The translations under genes were made by a program, and so were the position numbers. From NCBI GenBank assembly GCA_017990865.1, contig JAGNNB010000103.1:1-8965 (forward strand): a stretch of DNA of 8,965 nt, written 5' to 3'. Positions 1 to 6,382 of this stretch are shown piece after piece; the first letter of the stretch is position 1; each line of letters starts with the position of its first letter. A model generated the notes under the pieces. The model searched no databases and was not told where the DNA came from. It saw only the letters and a program-made list of their open reading frames with translations. The DNA comes from Lysobacteraceae bacterium. Its GTDB lineage: Bacteria; Pseudomonadota; Gammaproteobacteria; Xanthomonadales; Xanthomonadaceae.

Positions 1-138
1 CGGATCGATCAGGGCGAAACACACCATGGTCGACACGCCGGCGGCGAAAAAGCTGGGCCAAAGAATCGCGTCGAGCCGCTGCGCCATCGTGCGCTGAGGA
101 TGGTCGAAGGGCTGCGGCGCGTGTTCGGTGGTCATCAT
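1..138 (-). CDS. Small membrane protein downstream of ccoP (5' part only)
   Basis: The first 46 codons are visible; the rest lies beyond the left edge. Two consecutive ATG codons start the frame (138 and 135). A GGGA sequence just upstream is better spaced for the second. The N-terminus is polar (residues 1-25, with a PFDHPQRTMAQRL stretch), followed by a hydrophobic run from about residue 26 (ILWPSFFAAGVSTMVCFALI) that looks like a membrane segment. It begins 46 bp after the ccoP stop on the same strand, with no terminator between, so it is probably the fifth gene of the cco operon. In many proteobacteria the genes after ccoP are ccoG, ccoH, ccoI and ccoS, for oxidase assembly. This N-terminus does not look like CcoG, which has a longer hydrophilic start and ferredoxin motifs further on. 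I recall similar short membrane proteins at this place in Xanthomonas/Lysobacter operons but cannot name a family. Function unknown; an assembly role is inference from position. Confidence 0.65.
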   Translation of the reverse strand, partial: MMTTEHAPQPFDHPQRTMAQRLDAILWPSFFAAGVSTMVCFALIDP

Positions 139-184
139 GAATCCCGGTGGCGATGGCGGCGGGGAAAGCGACGCAAGTCTAGCG

Positions 185-1321
185 TCACTTCGTCTCGGCC
201 GCGGCCTCCGGTTCGGCGGCGGAGGAGTCCGTCGCTTCTGCGGTGGGTGCAGTCGCATCCGTCGTCGCAGCGTCGGCCGTAGCTGCATCCGCAGCGGCCG
301 TATCGCTCGCTGCCGCATCCGTCGTCGCCGTTTCGGCGGTGGCTTCCGGCGCGGGCGCTTCGGCTTGCGCCAATTCGCCCGGCTTGTGCGTCAGCGACCA
401 GACGTAGGCGGCGACCAGGCGCGCGCGCGTTTCGCCGATGATCGGCAGATGCGCGGGCATCGCGCCGTTGCGGCCCTTCGCGATGCTTTCCTGGATCGCG
501 GCGGTGCTATCGCCGTAGAGCCAATAGTCGTCGGTCAGGTCGGGGGCGCCGAGCACTTGATTGCCTTTGCCGTCGGGGCCGTGGCAACTCACGCAGATGC
601 CGGCGTATTTCAGTTCGCCCGCATGGGCCAGACCGGCGTCGACGCGCTCGCCGCGCAGCGACTGCAGATACACCGCCACTTCGGTGACGCCCTGCGGACC
701 GCCCAGCGCGTCTTGCCACGCCGGCATCGCGGCTTGACGGCCGTTGAGCACGGTTTCGAGGATCTGATCCGGTGCGCCGCCCCACAGCCAAATTTTGTCG
801 GTGAGGTTCGGATAGCCGGTCGCGCCTTGCGCCGACGAACCGTGGCATGTCGCGCAGTTGTTGGCGAAGATCGAGCGGCCGAGCTTCACCGCGCGTTCGT
901 CCTGGGCGATGGCGTCGATGGCCTTGCCGGCGTACGGCGCGAACGCCGCTTCCAGTTTCTTGTCCTGCTTGGCTTTTTCTTCGTCGTGTTCGCGCGCGGA
1001 GGTCCACTTGTCGGTGCCGGCGAAGGCGCCGAAACCCGGGTACCACACCAGATAACCGACGGTGAAGACGATGGTGAGGTAGAACAAGTTGATCCACCAG
1101 CGCGGCATCGGCTTGTTGTACTCGGTCAGATCGCCGTCCCAGACATGGCTGGTATCGGTCGCGGCGGGATCGCCCGGACGGCGACGTCCGGTCCACCAGA
1201 TCAACCACAGACAGCCGCCGAGATTCAGAACGATCAGAGCGATGATGTACCACGACCACCCCGAGGACACGGTACCCGTGCCCGCGGCGGCGGCGGCGGT
1301 GGTGAAAACAGAAGCGCTCAT
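185..1321 (-). CDS. ccoP: cbb3 oxidase diheme subunit CcoP with long Ala/Thr/acidic C-terminal tail
   Basis: CcoP is the diheme cytochrome c subunit (378 aa here) that receives electrons from soluble or membrane cytochromes c and passes them to CcoO and CcoN. Two membrane segments lie near residues 23-44 and 76-94, as in CcoP proteins with an extra N-terminal helix. The periplasmic part carries two c-type heme sites, CATCH (156-160) and CVSCH (243-247). Likely axial methionines are in AAMPAW (M199) and GAMPAH (M288). After about residue 313 comes a 65-residue tail almost entirely of Ala, Thr, Asp, Glu, Ser and Pro, with loose AAxDAA repeats; many CcoP proteins, at about 300 aa, end before such a tail. 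The ATG overlaps the ccoQ stop (ATGA), and GGAG lies 8 nt upstream, so the start is firm and translation is probably coupled. Family assignment is certain; the role of the tail is unknown. Confidence 0.97.
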   Translation of the reverse strand: MSASVFTTAAAAAGTGTVSSGWSWYIIALIVLNLGGCLWLIWWTGRRRPGDPAATDTSHVWDGDLTEYNKPMPRWWINLFYLTIVFTVGYLVWYPGFGAFAGTDKWTSAREHDEEKAKQDKKLEAAFAPYAGKAIDAIAQDERAVKLGRSIFANNCATCHGSSAQGATGYPNLTDKIWLWGGAPDQILETVLNGRQAAMPAWQDALGGPQGVTEVAVYLQSLRGERVDAGLAHAGELKYAGICVSCHGPDGKGNQVLGAPDLTDDYWLYGDSTAAIQESIAKGRNGAMPAHLPIIGETRARLVAAYVWSLTHKPGELAQAEAPAPEATAETATTDAAASDTAAADAATADAATTDATAPTAEATDSSAAEPEAAAETK

Positions 1322-1476
1322 CGGCCGGTCTCCTGCGCGGCGTCCGCGCGGTTGTCGTCGTCCAGCGGCAGTTGCGCCGCACTTTCGAATTCGCGTTTGC
1401 GCCGTGGGCTATAGGCCCAGACGGTGCCGATCAAAAACAACACCAACAGAACTGCGGTGACGATGCCCGAGAACAT
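1318..1476 (-). CDS. ccoQ: cbb3 oxidase small subunit CcoQ
   Basis: This short gene of 52 codons plus stop fills the space between ccoO and ccoP. It encodes one N-terminal membrane helix (about residues 4-22, ending in TVWAYSPRR), then a short basic and then acidic cytoplasmic tail (KREFESAAQLPLDDD). The helix followed by W-A-Y-S-x-R-R and an acidic LPLDD is the usual CcoQ pattern. CcoQ is a non-catalytic subunit reported in other bacteria to stabilise the CcoP association with the core oxidase. The ATG is 3 nt after the ccoO stop. Its G-rich ribosome-binding region (GAGGGG) lies inside the last codons of ccoO. The stop codon overlaps the ccoP start in an ATGA. Position, length and motif agree, so the call is firm despite the small size. 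Confidence 0.93.
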   Translation of the reverse strand: MFSGIVTAVLLVLFLIGTVWAYSPRRKREFESAAQLPLDDDNRADAAQETGR

Positions 1477-1479
1477 GGC

Positions 1480-2094
1480 TCAGCCCCCCCTCGGTGCGTG
1501 CTTGCCCAAACCTTGCAGATAGGCCACGAGCGCATCGAGCTCGGTCTTGTCGCTGACCGCTTCGGTCGCGCCGTCGATATCGGCTTGGGTGTAGGGGTCG
1601 CCGAAGCCTTTCAGCGCCTGCATTTTTTTCTTCACGAAGGCGCCGTCGACTTTGTTGTCGGCCAGCCAGGGGAAGCCCGGCATGTTCGATTCCGGCACCA
1701 CATCGCGCGGATTGACCAAATGCACGCGGTGCCAATCGTCGGAGTAACGGCTGCCGACGCGGGCCAAGTCCGGACCGGTCCGCTTGCTGCCCCATTGGAA
1801 CGGGCGGTCGTACACCGATTCGCCGGCCAGCGAGTAGTGGCCGTAGCGTTCGGTTTCGAAGCGCAACGTGCGCACCATCTGCGAATGGCAGTTGTAGCAA
1901 CCTTCGCGGATGTAGACCTCGCGACCGGCCAGTTCCAGCGCGGGATAGGGCTTCACGCCCGGCAGCGGTTGGATGGCTTCGGCCTGGAACATCAGCGGAA
2001 TGATTTGCGCCATGCCGCCGAAGGACACCGCGACGGCGATCAGGATCGCCATCAGGCTGACGTTTTTCTCGATCTTCTCGTGGGCGTGGCTCAT
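1480..2094 (-). CDS. ccoO: cbb3 oxidase monoheme cytochrome c subunit CcoO
   Basis: CcoO (204 aa) carries one heme c and relays electrons from CcoP to the CcoN heme b. A single N-terminal helix (about residues 13-36, [16 protein letters not shown]...) anchors it to the membrane. The heme site [13 protein letters not shown] (CYNCH, residues 66-70) is the family signature, and the ESNMPGFPW motif (M138) supplies the probable axial methionine. The conserved GPDLARVG and Y/W-rich segments between them are also typical. The length matches the family. The start ATG at 2094 has only a weak AGAG-type ribosome site, and the gene lies 58 bp after ccoN. The last codons contain a run of seven G residues (C on the plus strand, 1484-1490) directly before the stop. 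Confidence 0.97.
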   Translation of the reverse strand: MSHAHEKIEKNVSLMAILIAVAVSFGGMAQIIPLMFQAEAIQPLPGVKPYPALELAGREVYIREGCYNCHSQMVRTLRFETERYGHYSLAGESVYDRPFQWGSKRTGPDLARVGSRYSDDWHRVHLVNPRDVVPESNMPGFPWLADNKVDGAFVKKKMQALKGFGDPYTQADIDGATEAVSDKTELDALVAYLQGLGKHAPRGG

Positions 2095-2152
2095 GGCGTG
2101 CGCTCTGCGAATTGGTTGCGGTCGAGGGATGGGTTCGAGCGTCGACGGAGGC

Positions 2153-3589
2153 TCATGCGCGGGCCTCCGCAGCGTCGGGCTCGAGCACCGGATTCGCGGC
2201 CGGCGCCTTGGCGCTTTGCAGCGTGCGCACCATGTTCACCGCCATCAGCAACATGCCCGAGAGCACCAGCGCGCCGCCGACCAGACGACCGAGGTAGTAG
2301 GGATAGGTCGCCACCAGCGATTCGACGAAGCTGTAGGTCAGCGTGCCGTCGGCGTTCGTGGCGCGCCACATCAGGCCCTGCATCACGCCGGCGATCCACA
2401 TCGAAGCGATGTAGAACACGACACCGATCGTGTGCACCCAGAAGTGCGTGTCGATCAACTTCACCGACCACATTTCCTTCAAGCCGACCAGGCGCGGCAG
2501 CAGCACGTAGATCGCGCCGATCGAGATCATCGCCACCCAGCCCAGGGCGCCGGAATGGACGTGACCGATGGTCCAGTCGGTGTAATGCGACAGCGAGTTG
2601 ACCGTCTTGATCGACATCATCGGCCCCTCGAACGTGCTCATCATGTAGAACGAGAGCGAGACGATGAGGAACTTGAGGATCGGGTCGGTACGCAGCTTGT
2701 GCCACACGCCCGAGAGCGTCATCACGCCGTTGATCGCGCCGCCCCAGCTCGGGGCCAGCAGCACCAGCGAGAACACCATGCCCAGGCTCTGCGCCCAGTC
2801 CGGCAACGCCGTGTACTGCAGATGGTGCGGACCGGCCCACATGTAGATGGCGATCAGCGCCCAGAAGTGCACGATCGACAGGCGGTAAGAGTAGATCGGG
2901 CGACCGGCCTGCTTGGGCACGAAGTAGTACATCATCCCGAGGAAGCCCGCGGTCAGGAAGAAGCCCACCGCGTTATGGCCGTACCACCACTGCACCATCG
3001 CGTCGACGGCGCCGCTGTAAACCGGGAAGGAGTTGGTGAAGCTGACCGGAATCGCGATGCTGTTGACGATGTGCAACAGCGCCACCGCGATGATGAACGC
3101 GCCGTAGAACCAGTTGGCCACGTAGATGTGCTTGACCCGGCGCTTGGCGATCGTGCCGAAGAACAGCACCGCGTACGCCACCCACACCACCGCGATCAGG
3201 ATATCGACCGGCCAGATCAGCTCGGCGTATTCCTTGCCCTGGGTCAGCCCCAGCGGCAATGTGACCGCCGCCAGCACGATGATGGCCTGCCAGCCCCAGA
3301 ACACGAAGGCCGCCAATTTGTCCGAGAGTAGCCGGACATGGCAGGTTCGCTGGACCGCGTACAGGCTGGTCGCGAACAAGGCGCTGCCGCCGAAGGCGAA
3401 GATCACCGCATTGGTATGCAGAGGCCGCAGGCGCCCGTAGGACAGCCAAGGCAGATCGAAATTCAACGCCGGCCAATACAGTTGGGCGGCGATCAACACC
3501 CCCACCAGCATGCCGACGATGCCCCAGATCACGGTCATGACCGAGAACTGCAGTACGACTTTGTCGTTATATGTCTCACCCGCGCGCAT
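2153..3589 (-). CDS. ccoN: cbb3-type cytochrome c oxidase catalytic subunit CcoN
   Basis: CcoN (478 aa) is the heme-copper catalytic subunit of the high-affinity cbb3 oxidase. It reduces O2 to water and pumps protons across the inner membrane. About twelve hydrophobic helices can be followed through the protein. Ligands map cleanly onto the known cbb3 pattern with a two-residue offset from the Pseudomonas stutzeri numbering: H58 (RPLHTN) and H345 for low-spin heme b, H343 (IGHVHSG) for heme b3, and H205 (WWYGHN), H255 and H256 (GPHHLQY) for CuB. Y249 is the probable cross-linked tyrosine, and the conserved glutamate is E321 (STFEGPMMS). All key residues are present. The ATG at 3589 is preceded by GGAGGA (3601-3596) at good spacing. 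It heads the operon and lies behind a perfect FNR box, as expected for a low-oxygen oxidase. Confidence 0.98.
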   Translation of the reverse strand: MRAGETYNDKVVLQFSVMTVIWGIVGMLVGVLIAAQLYWPALNFDLPWLSYGRLRPLHTNAVIFAFGGSALFATSLYAVQRTCHVRLLSDKLAAFVFWGWQAIIVLAAVTLPLGLTQGKEYAELIWPVDILIAVVWVAYAVLFFGTIAKRRVKHIYVANWFYGAFIIAVALLHIVNSIAIPVSFTNSFPVYSGAVDAMVQWWYGHNAVGFFLTAGFLGMMYYFVPKQAGRPIYSYRLSIVHFWALIAIYMWAGPHHLQYTALPDWAQSLGMVFSLVLLAPSWGGAINGVMTLSGVWHKLRTDPILKFLIVSLSFYMMSTFEGPMMSIKTVNSLSHYTDWTIGHVHSGALGWVAMISIGAIYVLLPRLVGLKEMWSVKLIDTHFWVHTIGVVFYIASMWIAGVMQGLMWRATNADGTLTYSFVESLVATYPYYLGRLVGGALVLSGMLLMAVNMVRTLQSAKAPAANPVLEPDAAEARA

Positions 3590-3595
3590 GGACGA

Positions 3596-3601
3596 TCCTC
3601 C
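3596..3601 (-). promoter_or_regulatory. Ribosome-binding site of ccoN
   Basis: Read on the minus strand the sequence is GGAGGA, ending 6 nt before the ATG of ccoN. It is the strongest Shine-Dalgarno match in the window and fixes the ccoN start. With the predicted promoter it implies a short leader of about 20 nt. Confidence 0.75.
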
Positions 3602-3614
3602 GGTTTGCGCGCGC

Positions 3615-3620
3615 AGTCTA
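3615..3620 (-). promoter_or_regulatory. Predicted -10 element of the ccoN promoter
   Basis: On the minus strand this reads TAGACT, close to the sigma-70 consensus TATAAT. If transcription starts about 7 nt downstream, near 3608, the centre of the FNR box is 41.5 bp upstream. That is the standard position for a class II FNR/CRP-type activator, which replaces the -35 contact. No good -35 element is visible, consistent with activator dependence. The start point is inferred from spacing only. Confidence 0.55.
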
Positions 3621-3642
3621 TGAACGACGGTTCATGCGCATC

Positions 3643-3656
3643 TTGATCGTGATCAA
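3643..3656 (-). promoter_or_regulatory. FNR/Anr box upstream of ccoN
   Basis: The site reads TTGAT CGTG ATCAA, a perfect match to the TTGAT-N4-ATCAA consensus bound by FNR, Anr and related oxygen-sensing regulators. It is palindromic, so it reads the same on both strands; strand is given for the gene it serves. The centre (between 3649 and 3650) is 60 bp from the ccoN start and about 41.5 bp from the predicted transcription start. Activation of ccoNOQP by FNR-type proteins at low oxygen is well established in Pseudomonas, Rhodobacter and other proteobacteria. The regulator gene itself is not in this window. Confidence 0.88.
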
Positions 3657-3716
3657 GTCGAAGGGCGAGCTCGTCGCGGACCGGGTTCGACGAAAGTCTC
3701 GATCCTCGTGCGGCAC

Positions 3717-3758
3717 GACGTCATGAGGCCGACGTCGTGAGGCCGCCGTCGCGCGGCC
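3717..3758. repeat. Three imperfect 14-bp tandem repeats between ccoN promoter and phhA terminator
   Basis: Three 14-bp units follow each other without spacing: GACGTCATGAGGCC, GACGTCGTGAGGCC and GCCGTCGCGCGGCC. Units 1 and 2 differ at one position; unit 3 is more diverged but keeps the frame and the GGCC end. They lie just past the phhA terminator hairpin in the phhA direction, and upstream of the FNR box in the ccoN direction. They could be a decayed duplication or spaced binding sites; nothing in the sequence decides this. Confidence 0.6.
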
Positions 3759-3764
3759 GAAACG

Positions 3765-3792
3765 CACGAGGCCCGCGGATGCGGGCCTCGTG
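3765..3792 (-). terminator. Intrinsic terminator of phhA
   Basis: A perfect 12-bp GC-rich stem (CACGAGGCCCGC paired with GCGGGCCTCGTG) surrounds a 4-nt loop. On the minus strand it lies 29 nt after the phhA stop and is followed by CGTTTCGG, a short T-stretch rather than a full U-tract. The strength of the stem and the position support termination of phhA before the ccoN promoter region. The T-run is weak, so termination may be incomplete. Confidence 0.75.
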
Positions 3793-3821
3793 GACTCGAT
3801 GTCGTGCATGTGCGGCGCGGC

Positions 3822-4712
3822 TTACACGTCGCCTTCGTCCGACCAACCCTCGCGCGTACCGCGATTGAACACCGCGTCGGTCTCCAGCACCTCGCCGGCC
3901 GGGACGGCGCCCTGCGCCGCCAAGCGCGCGTAGATCGGGGTGAAATCGGGGTACGTGGCGTTCATCAACTGCTCGTAGCTGTCGATGACGAAGTAGGTCT
4001 TCTGATAGCTGTCGATGCGGTAGCGGGTGCGCATGATCCGCTCCAGGTCGAAGCCGATGCGGTTCGGCGCGGCGCTGTCCAGGCAATGGATGCTCTCGCC
4101 CTTGGAGCTGAGGATGCCGGCGCCGTAGATGCGCAGGCCGTCGGCTTCGCGGATCAGGCCGAATTCCACGGTGTACCAATACAGACGGGTCAGATTGACC
4201 AGCGCGTCCGGGCCGAGCGCGTGCGCTTTCACCCCGCCGCGGCCGTAGGCCTGCATGTAGTCGGCGAAGACCGGTTCCATCAGCAGCGGCACATGGCCGA
4301 ACAGGTCGTGGAACAGGTCCGGCTCGGCCAGATAGTCCATCTGTTCCGGGCGACGGATCCACCACGTCACCGGGAAGCGGCGATTGGCCAGATGTTCGAA
4401 GAAATCCAGTTCGGGCAGCAGGCCTTCGACGCCGATGACTTCCCAGCCGGTCGCGGCGCGGAGGACGCGGTTGAGGTCGTCGAATTTCGGGATCTGGGTC
4501 GGGCTCATGCCCATCGCGTGCTGATTGCGCACGAAGACCTGACTGGCGCGACCCGCGAGCAGGCGCTCCTGGCGCTCGAACAGCGCCGCCCAGACCGCAT
4601 GGTCGTCGGCGCCGTAGCTGCTCCAAGGCTGTTCCACGATGTTCGTGGTGTAAATCGGGACGTAGCCCTTGTCCGTCGTTTGGTGCTCGACCCGGTTCGG
4701 AACGGTGTTCAT
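3822..4712 (-). CDS. phhA: Phenylalanine-4-hydroxylase
   Basis: This enzyme converts phenylalanine to tyrosine using O2, non-heme Fe(II) and tetrahydropterin in the cytosol. The iron ligands of the aromatic amino acid hydroxylase family are all visible: H147 and H152 in FHDLFGHVPLL, and E195 in YWYTVEFGL (numbered from an in-frame GTG 12 codons upstream of the start chosen here; subtract 12 for this protein). I chose the ATG at 4712 because AGAGG precedes it at 5 nt spacing, giving 296 aa, a usual bacterial length. The upstream GTG at 4748 has no clear ribosome site and would eat into the divergent promoter region. The protein is only the catalytic domain, without the N-terminal ACT regulatory domain of animal enzymes. 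A terminator follows the stop. The divergent Lrp/AsnC gene is the likely regulator. The usual partner PhhB (pterin carbinolamine dehydratase) is not in the window. Confidence 0.96.
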   Translation of the reverse strand: MNTVPNRVEHQTTDKGYVPIYTTNIVEQPWSSYGADDHAVWAALFERQERLLAGRASQVFVRNQHAMGMSPTQIPKFDDLNRVLRAATGWEVIGVEGLLPELDFFEHLANRRFPVTWWIRRPEQMDYLAEPDLFHDLFGHVPLLMEPVFADYMQAYGRGGVKAHALGPDALVNLTRLYWYTVEFGLIREADGLRIYGAGILSSKGESIHCLDSAAPNRIGFDLERIMRTRYRIDSYQKTYFVIDSYEQLMNATYPDFTPIYARLAAQGAVPAGEVLETDAVFNRGTREGWSDEGDV

Positions 4713-4767
4713 GGCGGCCTCTGCGACGGGCTTGGATAGGATTCGCACACTCTAGCGGCTGATCCGC

Positions 4768-4780
4768 GCAAGAATCTTGC
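4768..4780. promoter_or_regulatory. Palindrome, candidate operator in the phhA-lrp divergent region
   Basis: GCAAGA-A-TCTTGC is an inverted repeat with perfect 6-bp arms about one central base (4774), 56 bp upstream of the phhA ATG. Lrp/AsnC dimers bind short palindromes of roughly this size, and regulators of this family commonly control a divergent neighbour and themselves. Binding by the product of the adjacent gene is inference. Confidence 0.45.
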
Positions 4781-4812
4781 TTTGTTGCGGCTGTGGCGGG
4801 CTTGTGCGCAAT

Positions 4813-4825
4813 AATTCGCCGAATT
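4813..4825. promoter_or_regulatory. Second palindrome, candidate operator close to the lrp start
   Basis: AATTCG-C-CGAATT has perfect 6-bp arms about one central base (4819). It is centred 45 bp from the other palindrome and ends 20 bp before the lrp ATG. The arms differ in sequence from the first palindrome, but the size and layout are the same. The AT-rich core could also be part of the lrp promoter; binding here would then give autoregulation. Confidence 0.4.
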
Positions 4826-4845
4826 TCGCGGATACTACGCAATCC

Positions 4846-5328
4846 ATGGCCGACCACGCTCCTTCCGAACTCGATCGCATCGACCTGCAGCTTCTGGCCG
4901 AACTGCAGCGCTCCGGCCGGCTCACCAATGCCGAACTGGCCGAGCGCGTGCATCTCTCACCCTCGGCCTGCCTGCGCCGGGTGCAGCGCCTGGAACGCGA
5001 CGGCACCATCGCCGGGTATCGCGCCGAGATCGATCCGGAGCGGTTGGGGCTCGGCTTGCAGGCCTTCGTGCGCGTGCAATTGCGTCAGCACGACGCCGCC
5101 GCCATCGCCGCGTTCGCGGCGCTGGTGGATGCTTGGGACGAGGTGATCGCCTGCCACGCGTTGACCGGCGATATGGACTATCTGCTGCAGATCGCGGTGC
5201 GCGACCTCGACCACTTCTCGCGCTTCCTGCTCGACCGTCTGCTCAACCAGGCCGGCGTCGCCGACGTCAATTCGAGTTTCGTGCTGCGGACGGTGAAGGC
5301 GTTTCGGGGGATCCCGCTGGGGCGTTAG
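4846..5328 (+). CDS. Lrp/AsnC family transcriptional regulator
   Basis: This 160-aa protein has the full two-domain layout of the family. An N-terminal helix-turn-helix (about residues 10-50) contains LDRIDLQLLAELQRSGRLTNAELAERVHLS and the SPSACLRRVQRLE recognition helix. A C-terminal RAM/ligand-binding domain (about 70-150) contains GDMDYLLQI (G108 D109), where family members bind amino acids. The ATG at 4846 begins MADHAPSELDRIDL, which is the natural start. The frame stays open further upstream to 4777, but only from a TTG and through Cys-rich sequence overlapping the promoter region. No strong ribosome site precedes the ATG; a GATACT at 4831-4836 could be a -10 element giving a nearly leaderless message. 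It diverges from phhA, so regulation of phenylalanine/tyrosine metabolism is the obvious inference. The ligand cannot be read from the sequence. Its 3' end overlaps the opposing gene by 62 bp. Confidence 0.93.
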   Translation: MADHAPSELDRIDLQLLAELQRSGRLTNAELAERVHLSPSACLRRVQRLERDGTIAGYRAEIDPERLGLGLQAFVRVQLRQHDAAAIAAFAALVDAWDEVIACHALTGDMDYLLQIAVRDLDHFSRFLLDRLLNQAGVADVNSSFVLRTVKAFRGIPLGR

Positions 5329-6382
5329 GCGCGGCGGGGGCGGAATTCGCCTCGGTTCGCGCGCTGTCCTGCGCGCCGCCCTGCGTGGCGTCCGGCGCTT
5401 TCGATGCGTCCGGCGCCGCGCGCCGCCGCGCTTTCGGCGGATACGTCGGTTCGGAGCCGTCGCTGTTGCGCTCGCCGACGGGCTTGGCGCTTCGCCCCGT
5501 TTCGTTCGGACATTGCCGGGCGGCCGCATCGGCCAATTCGATCGCTTCGCCGACGCTGCCCACGCCCGCCTTCACCCGCTGCGCGGCGAACGTGGACTTG
5601 AGCTTAGCGTCTACCGCCGCCAGCACCGCGTCGCGGCCGAAATCGTCTTCGTCGCACTGCCCATCGACGCGGTGCAAGCGCAGCAAGGTTTGCGCGCCGT
5701 AGGCATGCGCGCTGAACTCGCCGCTGGTCTGGTCGCAACCTTCGATCTTGATGTCCACGCGCATGCGTTTGCCGTAGGCGTACATGCTGTCGTCGTCCTT
5801 GCGCAGAATCCCGCGGATGCGCTCCGCCGAATACGCGGTGAGGTAATCCGCTTCGATCGCGAGATTGTTGTACGCGTTCTTGCTGGTCGCGGTGAACGCG
5901 ACCACGGCGATGGTCATCACCACCCATTTCGTCGCCCAAGCCGGGCCGGGCATCGCGTCGGACATCGCATCGATCCGGCTCGCGACGGCGCGCGGCGCGC
6001 GTATCAAGCGCCACGACAGCGGCAACATCGTCAGCGCCAGCAGATCGCTCGCGTCCACCACCCGCGCCAGCGGCCACACACCGAGCGCATTCCAGGCGTC
6101 GATCGCCGGCTGCGACCATGGGGATTTCCACCACACGAATGCGAGACCGACGAGCGCATGGACCGTCGTTTCCCGGCGCCCGATCAACGCCGACCAAAAA
6201 TACGCGAACGCGAACAGGCCGGCGAAGTCCGACAATTTTCCGGTGAGCGCGTTATGGAACAGCGCTTTGAACCACGCGTCGTTGGCGATCAACAGCGCCA
6301 GCGCGAGCAGAAAGGCGGGGTGCAGCAGGCGCGTCGTGCGCTGCGAGAGCGTAGTCCGTAGGCTTGTGCGCATCGCGTTCAT
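5267..6382 (-). CDS. Uncharacterised polytopic membrane protein with GKLSDF motif and Pro/Ala-rich tail
   Basis: The 371-aa product has about four or five hydrophobic segments: near residues 22-34, 50-67, 74-86, 112-127 and 152-168. The first part carries striking conserved-looking motifs, HPAFLLALALLIAND followed by FHNALTGKLSDFAGLFAF, then KSPWSQP and RVVDASDLLAL. I recall related N-terminal motifs in uncharacterised membrane proteins of other bacteria but cannot name a family. Residues 170-290 form a soluble domain with two Cys (216, 243) and an acidic CDEDDFGRD stretch; residues 295-371 are charged, Pro/Ala-rich and probably disordered. The ATG at 6382 overlaps the stop of the peptidase gene (ATGA), giving coupled translation. 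A second ATG at 6373 has GGGAA at better spacing and could be the true start. The last 20 codons run antisense into the lrp 3' end. The conserved Asp/Lys/Asn in membrane segments hints at transport or a membrane enzyme, but no function can be assigned. Confidence 0.85.
   Translation of the reverse strand: MNAMRTSLRTTLSQRTTRLLHPAFLLALALLIANDAWFKALFHNALTGKLSDFAGLFAFAYFWSALIGRRETTVHALVGLAFVWWKSPWSQPAIDAWNALGVWPLARVVDASDLLALTMLPLSWRLIRAPRAVASRIDAMSDAMPGPAWATKWVVMTIAVVAFTATSKNAYNNLAIEADYLTAYSAERIRGILRKDDDSMYAYGKRMRVDIKIEGCDQTSGEFSAHAYGAQTLLRLHRVDGQCDEDDFGRDAVLAAVDAKLKSTFAAQRVKAGVGSVGEAIELADAAARQCPNETGRSAKPVGERNSDGSEPTYPPKARRRAAPDASKAPDATQGGAQDSARTEANSAPAAPNAPAGSPETPSPSAARNSN

Noticed and set aside
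128..1414. 428-codon open frame on the plus strand opposite ccoP and ccoQ
   Set aside because: It is very Arg/Ala/Gly-rich, lies antisense to certain ccoP and ccoQ genes, and has no recognisable domain; long antisense frames are expected at this GC content.
1973..3331. 452-codon plus-strand frame opposite ccoN and ccoO
   Set aside because: Its His/Arg/Asp-rich composition comes from reading the complement of conserved oxidase codons; there is no ribosome site or domain.
3657..3691. Inverted repeat GTCGAA...TTCGAC next to the FNR box
   Set aside because: The arms are only 6 bp with 23 bp between them, which is easily chance in GC-rich DNA.
3618..3809. 63-codon minus-strand frame in the phhA-ccoN gap
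   Set aside because: It spans the terminator hairpin, the tandem repeats and the FNR box, and its composition is Arg-rich with no family signal.
4713..4748. Upstream GTG start for phhA
   Set aside because: No ribosome site precedes it and it extends into the divergent regulatory region; the ATG at 4712 has AGAGG at proper spacing.
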